Part shown: in pieces, positions 8,301 to 15,200 of the stretch
How the letters are laid out: each line of letters begins with the position of its first letter
Position numbering within the stretch: position 1 is the first letter of the stretch
Source: a virus
IMG/VR virus record: IMGVR_UViG_3300037558_002105
Coordinates: 1 to 21,297 of that record
DNA: 21,297 nt
Direction: 5' to 3' (one strand)
Notes under the pieces: generated by a model
Seen by the model: only the letters and a program-made list of their open reading frames with translations
Database searches by the model: none
Told to the model about the DNA's origin: nothing
Made by a program: the position numbers and the translations under genes

Positions 8301-8717
8301 GCGCACCACATGCCCCTCTTTCAACCTGGCTGGTTAACCGGTGACTTAAGGTTCCTTGAATTGATTATCGAAGCCTTTCAATTTGATATTGGTCCTAATG
8401 ATCCTGCATATCAAAGGATGGTTCTTTCAGTCTTGCATCTTCTTCACATCACAACAAAAGATCGAGATGCATTTGCACGGGAAGACTATTTAGAAAATCT
8501 TAAATTTATTGATGTAGAGCCAATAACACCTTATTTAAATATTACGTTTGAAGAAGCGGTTTTTAATAATCCCAAGATCTTTAATAATATAAGATCTATT
8601 ATTGATATAACTATTGTAACCGAGACACGTTTAGAGACTGAAGTCGATGGATTTGATATGACAACTGAAGATAAGGATGCGACAGATCCTGAAGGTGATT
8701 CATACTTAGTAAAATAA
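5397..8717 (+). CDS. 7: gp7-like baseplate wedge protein with Ser-rich N-terminus and LamG/lectin-like insertion
   Basis: The 1106-residue product is a divergent gp7, the large wedge protein at the baseplate periphery. Residues about 188-300 (LIPEQLIGKAQGLIQLLKDY, then FYSTRGSEDSLFAFFRIFF) and about 870-905 (LSSDKW, YIRMVHPAGLKFFAS) match the two conserved blocks in the C-terminal third of T4 gp7 (1032 residues). Between them, about 405-745, lies a concanavalin A/LamG-like module (DNQYHTIALTGK, IKVSIDGGAWE, FKGSMTNVQYYNTALSAADV), itself interrupted by a Tyr/Trp-rich segment at about 500-620. Residues 6-60 are almost all Ser and Gly. The large N-terminal part of T4 gp7 is not recognisable. Position after gene 6 supports the call. 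The possible ribosome binding site GAAGG at 5377-5381 is rather distant from the ATG. Confidence 0.75.
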   Translation: MSYHYSSGSSSSGSSGSTSSSASSGSTSSSGSSGSSSSSSYLPSSSSSSSSSLSSIGSSPIVSGSVYYLQGQSNSGNTDGLTGYFYPLYTDESLISRIGQYHSHTFEGLDQVFYMPSGEINHGVSSPPSSTYYRNFMYQEYATYNVTNGTISYTNISTTPSQSAIAIASVSNSGTVPQNLETTRTSTLIPEQLIGKAQGLIQLLKDYYNYLNTEGLPSYEINLILDNHDIDRVSAKYLGSIGSEIAKNVPNSNVLDQVSLYKKIVKFYSTRGSEDSLFAFFRIFFDEAVSISYPKERLFKLSDGAWKPRAENNEVEIIGNLSSGDLNNEDINTVFNINDAQGNKLGSGQLSSFANVDALFDYDNVEEGLQIAFDSKQNATDTTWISNTDYPWVGNNRGNVAYDGQSFEFAFPGDATDYITAGIIGNQSSSLITNDHSIVARVRRGSDGGQYQGVFSASALSLPHAGHELYIDRDTGKLGRQFVDIDNPMIVADGSNIRIRNFKSMNNWRGNLGDTASSGETYYKNTAYASGTGLYNGKPFYVDNIYYFGATSISLATPYTTWDENTGFGTVENWPVAKIYYDGNKWVFKGAAVWNLITQTFSSTGVILCYSEDTSEDVFSANIEWFNESGSPIGNAFVNTPIELDATFNFSSQSIIPVDNQYHTIALTGKKARKGGYIKVSIDGGAWETVISGDTSAHLAVDSNTDIIIGKGSVYPFKGSMTNVQYYNTALSAADVLQVHNYYIGVVLDFYQITFENKDGSYVNGSTLVEAKEKAYTLNVLSGHEIDSFVEFEEPTLDESGVGPTVRIKVEYNQALSGEKQTVRWGDSRFDLFSSGNNVRHTYTPKDIGAYENSRSFASDINRLHDGDFWQEFSYVLNVGLSSDKWQNEYIRMVHPAGLKFFASVLYILSLENSWLGPKVRFDEVLRQYKRTYDTTKYAGNYRTNNPLSDLDWMEGLTPPSILDPSANAHHMPLFQPGWLTGDLRFLELIIEAFQFDIGPNDPAYQRMVLSVLHLLHITTKDRDAFAREDYLENLKFIDVEPITPYLNITFEEAVFNNPKIFNNIRSIIDITIVTETRLETEVDGFDMTTEDKDATDPEGDSYLVK
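5424..5504 (+). repeat. Three tandem 27-nt units coding Ser/Gly repeats in gp7
   Basis: Units 5424-5450, 5451-5477 and 5478-5504 encode SSSGSSGST, SSSASSGST and SSSGSSGSS (residues 10-36). They differ by few bases, so they arose by in-frame tandem duplication and may vary in number between relatives. Confidence 0.85.
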
Positions 8718-8739
8718 TAACTTAAAATAAAAATAATCG

Positions 8740-8747
8740 TATAAATA
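8740..8747 (+). promoter_or_regulatory. T4-type late promoter for first fibre/adhesin pair
   Basis: Exact TATAAATA in the 35-bp gap after gene 7, ending 5 nt before the fibre ATG at 8753. There is no Shine-Dalgarno sequence, so the transcript probably starts at or next to the AUG. Confidence 0.75.
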
Positions 8748-8752
8748 TAACT

Positions 8753-9946
8753 ATGGGCGAAATAAAAATATCGGGACTGACCGCGGTTCCATCAACTATA
8801 GATGGCACTGAGCTATTAGCATTAGTGCAAGATTCAGGCGGAGTGTTAGATACATTTAAAGCGACAGTTACTAATCTTAGACCTGCACTTGAAGATAATC
8901 TAAGTACTGGTGCACCAACATGGACGACAGACGGGGTGTTAAGAGCAGGCCACGATATTATTGCGGGATATGTTGATTCGGGCGCAAGCACTGATGGAGG
9001 AGGTACCATTGGTCTTACACTTAATGATGGTTACGGCAATGCTAATATCACATTTAATCATACAGGTGGTATTCCTGATCGAAGTGGCTCTTCCGCAAGA
9101 ATTACATCTACTGTTGATAGTAATCAAGAGCTATTAGCCTTTCAATTGAAAGGAGACACTATAGGAAATAGCGTCACTGCATTAACGTCAGTACTTGAAT
9201 TGCGTGAGGATTCTATTTCACTACTTAAGCCTACTTCACTAAGTGATAATTCTATTGGAATCTCTACATCATCACTCGTAAATAGAGGATTCGTAGATAA
9301 TGCTATTGCGGCTGAGGCCGCGGCACGGAATGCTGCCGATGCTGCTACACTTTCATCTGCTGATGCAAATGCGCAAGGCTTTGTTTCTGCTGAAGAAGCT
9401 GCTCGGATTGCTGCTGACGTGGTGGTTCAAGGTGCAGTTGACGCGCTTGAAATAGTTGTAGATGGAAAGATCGGTGAAGCCGAAATTAATAGTACACATT
9501 TTACTTTTTCAAATAATCAACTAAATCTCAATCAGCTGGCAGGAAATCAGATAGTAAATAATTTCAATACAACTTCAAATATAACCGCAGCAAGTTTGCG
9601 TTTAACAAACACTGGCGATGCCTCTATAACTTCTACTACCCACGCTTTCCAAGTAGGTGCAACTAGTGGAGATAATATCATTATTGACAATAATGAAATA
9701 ATGGCGCGCAATAATGGTGCGGTTGATACATTACATTTGAATAATAATGGTGGTAATGTTTATGTAGGTGGAACTTTACAATGTTCTTCAGGTACCTCAA
9801 TAAATGAATTTAGTACAGATACTTCACTAAGCGGTAATAGTGATAATGCTGTACCAACAGAAAAGGCTGTTAAAGCCTATGTAGATGCTAATTCAGGTGC
9901 AGACTTCAGCTATAACGCTAGTACAAAGACTTTAACTATATCTTAA
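8753..9946 (+). CDS. Tail fibre-like protein (first cassette)
   Basis: This 397-residue protein has typical phage fibre sequence. The N-terminus (ISGLTAVPSTIDGTELLALVQDSGG) is of the attachment type common in short fibres and head fibres. Residues about 183-235 are an Ala-rich coiled coil (AAEAAARNAADAA, AEEAARIAADV). Residues about 240-350 are Asn/Thr-rich beta structure. Residues about 358-378 hold the widespread fibre motif GNSDNAVPTEKAVKAYVD. The last 16 residues, ADFSYNASTKTLTIS with its preceding Gly, are nearly the same as the end of the collagen-like protein at 17718-18107. The gene is inserted between wedge genes 7 and 8, which are adjacent in T4, and is followed 19 nt later by a putative adhesin. 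Which virion site it binds cannot be told. Confidence 0.75.
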   Translation: MGEIKISGLTAVPSTIDGTELLALVQDSGGVLDTFKATVTNLRPALEDNLSTGAPTWTTDGVLRAGHDIIAGYVDSGASTDGGGTIGLTLNDGYGNANITFNHTGGIPDRSGSSARITSTVDSNQELLAFQLKGDTIGNSVTALTSVLELREDSISLLKPTSLSDNSIGISTSSLVNRGFVDNAIAAEAAARNAADAATLSSADANAQGFVSAEEAARIAADVVVQGAVDALEIVVDGKIGEAEINSTHFTFSNNQLNLNQLAGNQIVNNFNTTSNITAASLRLTNTGDASITSTTHAFQVGATSGDNIIIDNNEIMARNNGAVDTLHLNNNGGNVYVGGTLQCSSGTSINEFSTDTSLSGNSDNAVPTEKAVKAYVDANSGADFSYNASTKTLTIS

Positions 9947-9965
9947 TAATTCGAGAAGTGAATAC

Positions 9966-10709
9966 ATGGCCGCACAAAATATATCATTAGACAACGCAGA
10001 TACAAGTTCTGTTATTTATGGAGGAGACGGTGTTGATAAAGAAGTTTGTTATTTAGTAATTGACGGGCAGGAAGTTTGGAGAAAAAATCCGAAAATGCCT
10101 AATGTATATATAAGGCGGATTCAACGAGGAGGAGACGGTGATAGCCATACTACAATTTATAACCCAGGTTTCGGCTTTCCTTCTGCCTCTCAAGTAACGT
10201 CATGGTTGAATGGTAGTTCAATGACTAACAACCTTGGCATGACTGACGTGTATGGAGACTATAAAAACAGAAGCATAACATGGAGAGGTTGTACACTCAA
10301 TTCTACAGGTGGAATTGCAACAATTTTTGCATCCAATGGTACAAGGAGCGATTATTTATCTGCTCAATCGGGTTCGGATGAAGATGACGATGACGAAGGT
10401 GATAAAAACATGTCTTGGGTACTAGGAAATAAGGGGACAATTCTTGGCGCTTATAATGTCCTAACCTACACCTCTGGCTCCCGTAGAGGCCAAAAGTATC
10501 TGAGAACCGTGTACAATTGGTCAGATGCCTACGTCCCGATCAGTTCAACTTTTAGTAATCGTTCAGACGTGACACTAGTCAGTGGCGCTACAATGATGAG
10601 CATTAATACATTTGACTTAGTTAACGCTGAAATCACCGGTAAAGATTGTGGTGAAAGTTTTGCTAGGCTTTCAATTTTAGCGACCGAATCGGGAGGTGCT
10701 GCAGATTAA
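9966..10709 (+). CDS. Putative fibre-tip adhesin, paralogue A
   Basis: No named family is recognised for this 247-residue protein, but it is a clear paralogue of the product at 18128-19102. Shared features in order are an N-terminal QNISLDNADT, then EVCYLVIDGQEVWRKNP (26-42), GFPSASQVTSWLN (70-82), ITWRGCTLNSTGGI (104-117), an acidic run DEDDDDEGD (138-146) followed by LGNKGTIL (153-160), and a C-terminal DCGESFARLSIL ending in ESGGAAD. All three cysteines (28, 109, 228) are at matching places in the paralogue. It lies directly after a fibre gene, with a weak GAG/AAG-type ribosome binding site. By position it may cap or tip that fibre, as gp38 does on T-even fibres; this is inference. Confidence 0.6.
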   Translation: MAAQNISLDNADTSSVIYGGDGVDKEVCYLVIDGQEVWRKNPKMPNVYIRRIQRGGDGDSHTTIYNPGFGFPSASQVTSWLNGSSMTNNLGMTDVYGDYKNRSITWRGCTLNSTGGIATIFASNGTRSDYLSAQSGSDEDDDDEGDKNMSWVLGNKGTILGAYNVLTYTSGSRRGQKYLRTVYNWSDAYVPISSTFSNRSDVTLVSGATMMSINTFDLVNAEITGKDCGESFARLSILATESGGAAD

Positions 10710-10727
10710 AAACACTGCAACAATTTA

Positions 10728-10735
10728 TATAAATA
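10728..10735 (+). promoter_or_regulatory. Upstream T4-type late promoter of tandem pair before gene 8
   Basis: Exact TATAAATA, 55 bp upstream of a second exact copy at 10783-10790. A transcript from here would have a leader of about 60 nt before gene 8. Confidence 0.6.
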
Positions 10736-10782
10736 ATATCAATAAGTCCTTTAGAATTATCTATCAATAGTCAATTAATCTT

Positions 10783-10790
10783 TATAAATA
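10783..10790 (+). promoter_or_regulatory. T4-type late promoter immediately before gene 8
   Basis: Exact TATAAATA ending 5 nt before the gene 8 ATG. The context TATAAATAACATTATG is matched at 15 of 16 bases by positions 17705-17720. There is no Shine-Dalgarno sequence. Confidence 0.75.
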
Positions 10791-10795
10791 ACATT

Positions 10796-12226
10796 ATGTC
10801 AGCAATCATTACAAACCAATTTAGAAAAAATTCAAGAGAGTTATTCATTAACGATATTGGAGATACTACTACTGATGATTATTTTATCGGTATCGGAAAA
10901 ACGGAACCTTGGCCTACGCTTAACGGTGTTGACGAGGACAGCATAAGTTATACGGTGCCTCTTCCGACTAATACGTTGGTTGAAAAAGAAGACGTAATGA
11001 AGAACCTTATTTCTCTTTTAAAGGTAGAGGATACTAATAGTTTTAGCGTCATACCGCGCAATGAGTGGACTAGTGGTAGAGTGTATAAGTTGTATGATCC
11101 CTCCGATCCTAATATTTTTAACTTCGAAACAATCGGTGCGGTAGCATATTACCCATGTTATATGTCACACAATAATAAGATTTTTGTGTGTCTAAATAAT
11201 AATAATGGTGGAGCGAGTTCAGTTAATCCTACAGCGACTACATATGGTTCAACTTCTAATATTACCGCTCAAAATGATTCATACGTTTGGGCATATGTCT
11301 GCGATTTAGAGCCAAACTCTAATTTTTTCACAGATCAATTTGTGGACATCCCTGCTGATCTTACTGCCAGCGGTGATATTTCAGCTGCAGCAACTGCGAC
11401 AGGTGGGCTTGTGTATGGATTTAACGTTATTGATGGAGGAAGTGATATCGAAGATGGAGACACTATTCGATTAGTTGGTAGAGACGCAAGTGGTGTTTTG
11501 ATCTCAGACCACAATATACGGATCTCAAATCAAGATCAGCCTGGATTTGTTGTAAATATTGATAACAGTAGTGACACAATTACTAGTATTGAAATTGCCA
11601 GCAATATATACCGAAAAGGTTACGCAGACGCGTCAGTTATTGTTAATGGTAGAGAAACAAACATTAAACCATTAGTTGCACCATTCGGTGGGTTTGGCTT
11701 TTCTCCAAAGAGCGACCTACCAAGTTTTTATGCTGGTTTATTTGGTTCCTACGCAGGAGGTGCACTTGGAGAAGCTCCAGTCAATGTTGGATTTAGACAA
11801 GTGAGTCTTGTTAAAGGCCCAGGCCGTACAGACAATGATCCTTCCGGGATTGCATCACCTAACATATACGACGCTCTTCAATATTTTGATTTAGATAGTG
11901 CTTCTAATATACCTTCAGATGCTGGTACGATTATTGAACAACAAAACACAAATGCAAAAGGGTATTTAGATTATGTTGATCTCGCTAATAAGCGCGTGTA
12001 TTATCACCAAAACTCAAGTGGAGAAGTTAACGAAAAGACTTTCGAAACTGGACCAGTTCAATTTACAAATCCTTCGGGAACTGTGGCACAAAATTATACA
12101 ATAAATGCCTTAGGACAAGGCGAGTATAACCAAGGTTCAGGCGAAGTGATTTTTCTTGAAAATAGAAAACCAATTTTAAGAAACACTAATCAGCAAGAAG
12201 ATATTAAACTAGTTATCCAATTCTAA
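10796..12226 (+). CDS. 8: gp8-like baseplate wedge subunit
   Basis: The 476-residue product matches T4 gp8 (334 residues), a wedge protein that dimerises and binds gp7 and gp10. The opening AIITNQFRKNSRELFINDIG followed by YFIGIGKTEPW (29-39) parallels the start of T4 gp8. SVIPRNEW, SYVWAYVCDLEP and VGFRQVSLVKGP are further shared blocks, and the end (GEVIFLENRKPIL, then QQEDIKLVIQF) matches the T4 C-terminus closely. The extra ~140 residues lie mainly in the middle (about 185-290), a beta-rich insertion. In T4 gene 8 follows gene 7 directly; here two accessory genes separate them and gene 8 has its own tandem late promoters. Its stop overlaps the next start (TAATG). Confidence 0.9.
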   Translation: MSAIITNQFRKNSRELFINDIGDTTTDDYFIGIGKTEPWPTLNGVDEDSISYTVPLPTNTLVEKEDVMKNLISLLKVEDTNSFSVIPRNEWTSGRVYKLYDPSDPNIFNFETIGAVAYYPCYMSHNNKIFVCLNNNNGGASSVNPTATTYGSTSNITAQNDSYVWAYVCDLEPNSNFFTDQFVDIPADLTASGDISAAATATGGLVYGFNVIDGGSDIEDGDTIRLVGRDASGVLISDHNIRISNQDQPGFVVNIDNSSDTITSIEIASNIYRKGYADASVIVNGRETNIKPLVAPFGGFGFSPKSDLPSFYAGLFGSYAGGALGEAPVNVGFRQVSLVKGPGRTDNDPSGIASPNIYDALQYFDLDSASNIPSDAGTIIEQQNTNAKGYLDYVDLANKRVYYHQNSSGEVNEKTFETGPVQFTNPSGTVAQNYTINALGQGEYNQGSGEVIFLENRKPILRNTNQQEDIKLVIQF

Positions 12227-15200
12227 TGGCAATTAAAACATACGCGATACCTCCTTATAGAGATGATTTCAATTCCAATAGCGTTCAGTTTACTGGTGCT
12301 GAAGGCAAAAATTATTTAAGAATTTTATTCAAACCTGGCGTAAGTGTTCAGGTTCGCGAATTGAATCAAATGCAGTCTATGCTGCAATCACAGATCGATA
12401 AGTTTGGTCGAAGCATTTATAAAGAAGGTCCTATCTTAGAAGGTAGAGGCAACTTAGATACTAATGTAAAGTATATTGATATTGAACTTAGTGGTGATGC
12501 AAATACGATTGATAATATTAATACATACACTAATCAGATATCAAATATAAAAAATAGTGCTGGTCTAAAAGCGTCACTTTTACACTATGAAGCACAAGCA
12601 GCAGATAATACATATCGTTTCTTTATTCGATATGATTCTTCTATTCAAGTTAATGGTGAAAACACACAAGAATTCGTTGTAGCTGATGCTGCAGCTTCAG
12701 TTGCAGCTGATGTAATCCAATTAGATAATCCTATTGTAGATCCCAATGACAATAGCGAGAATCCAACACAATTTCTTAATACCAATTCATCATTTGCTAC
12801 GGTTATATCAACTGGTTATGGTGCAATTGGGAAAACTGATGCTGGTGTGTATTTTATTAATGGCGAATTTGTTTATAACGATGCTGAAGAAATCTATATT
12901 GCTAAACCTAACGAAGACTATACATTAAACGGTAAGCTTGCCTTTGTTGTAACAGACACAATTGTTACTTACGTAGATGATCCAGTGCTATTAGATAACG
13001 CAACAGGATATCCAAATGAAACTGCGCCGGGCGCAGACCGTTATAAAATAGATTTTCAACTTGCCTTTTTGAGCGATCTTGACGATGCGCTTGTTGCAAA
13101 TAATACTGCCGTTTCATTTATAGACAATGCTCAATCGTATATAACTCTTTTTAAGACAGATTTAGATGTTGTTGTAAAGCCAGCTCGCACTGAATACACT
13201 CAACTTGATAGAAAGTTTGCTACTCGTACATCTGAAGAAAGTGGTGATTATTGTTTAAAACCCTTTAAGCTTGATGTTAGAGAATACTTAAACGATGCTG
13301 CTGGCAATAGAGGTAGATTCACTGCGGCCGATATTACGGATTTAGATACAATTGAAAAAATCGATCTCGATGGTGAATCTAATGTAGTTTATGGTGAAAG
13401 ACACTACAGCGCTGGCATTGAACCTTCTGTCGCTTATGTTCAAGGATATAGAGTTCATCTAAAAAACAAAAAAGAAATTAAAGTTGAAAAAGCGCGAGAT
13501 ACATTAAATGTTGCTTCAGCTACTAATCCAGCATTTACTACACTGACTCTTGGTAATTACGTTCTTGGAAATATTAGCGATGCCTCAGGTACAAACGCCT
13601 TACCAGATTTTAGCGATCAAAGTGTAACATATACTATAGCTGGTGGAGGTGCAACAGGTACATGCAAAGTTCGTTCTTTAGAAAAAGTAAGTGATGACAA
13701 CTATCGGTTATACATATATGATGTAAACATTACAGCCGGATTCCTTGGTCAAGCCACTTCAATTTCTACTAGTACTACGTTTAAGTTTGAACCATTGCGT
13801 AATAGCAGTAATAATTTATTATCATTCGAGCTATTAGAATCGAATAATAATAATCTACTTTTCCCTCTTCCACATAATACTGTCGAGTCTGTGACAACGG
13901 CTCACATAAATTATAAAAGAACATTCCAAAAATCATCAACGACTTCCCCGCAGATCTCTGCCGGCACTAATGAGATTTTTGAATCTGATAGTTTCTCTGA
14001 TTATATAGGAATAAACGCAAGTGGCGCAGATCAAAATTGTACTGGTATTTCAGGTCAAAGCACTAACACAGTTACTCTTACATTTGATGGAGCTGTAACA
14101 TCTATTGTTGCAACTGTACAAAAGTCAGACGCGACTCATGGCACTAAAGTGCGGAAAACTCATACAGAAACTAATACACCGAGTAGCGCTTTTACGAGTG
14201 GTTCTTATATAGACTTAGCTAAGTTCGATATTTTTGATATCGTAAGTATTACAAATACCACTGACAGTGAAGTCATCACATCACAGTTTACTCTCGATAA
14301 CGGACAAAGAGATAATTTTTATCAAGATGGTAAGATCACTTATACTGGATCAACTGATTTAAATGGTAAAGCGTTATCTATAGTGTATCGTTACTTTGAT
14401 TGGACAACACAAAACGAGTTTTTCTCTGTTGATAGTTATGGCGGTGACGAAGCATCAGGAGTTAATGTTGAGTATAATGAGATTCCTACGTACGAAAATT
14501 TATTCCTAGCTGATGCTTTAGACTTTAGACCTTATGTTGGCACTAATAATTCTAGAAGTTCTGTAGATCCTAACACGGTTATAGAACTCAATAGTTTAAA
14601 TGTTTATCTTCCAAGATACGATAAGGTGGTTGTTTCAAACATCGGTGACTTTGATGTTGTAAAAGGAACACCTTCTCTTAATCCAATAGTACCTGCAACA
14701 CCTGGCGATTCAATGGCTCTCCATGAATTGTTTGTTCCTGCTTATACATTTGATACAAGTGATATTGATATAAAATTTATTGATAATCGTCGATACACAA
14801 TGAGAGATATTGGTACAATTGAAAAGCGTGTAAAGAATTTAGAGTACTATACTTCCCTTTCATTGCTTGAACAAGAAGCTACAGAAAAGAAAATCTTCAC
14901 AAATGGCGGTGACGAAAGATTTAAAAATGGAATTCTTGTAGATAGTTTTATAGGCCATAACATTGGTAATCCGTTTGATTCTGATTATAAATGTGCTATC
15001 GAACCAGCGCGTGGTATTTTAAGACCTTCCTATAGTACAACTAACGTATTGCTTGGCGTACAGAGCGAGTATAGATCTCAGGAAACTGTTTCATTACCAT
15101 ACACCGACGTTCCTCTAATTACACAGCCTTACGCAAGTATTTCAGAAAGTGTGAATCCATTTGATTTAGCTGCATGGCTTGGAGTTGTTAAACTCGATCC

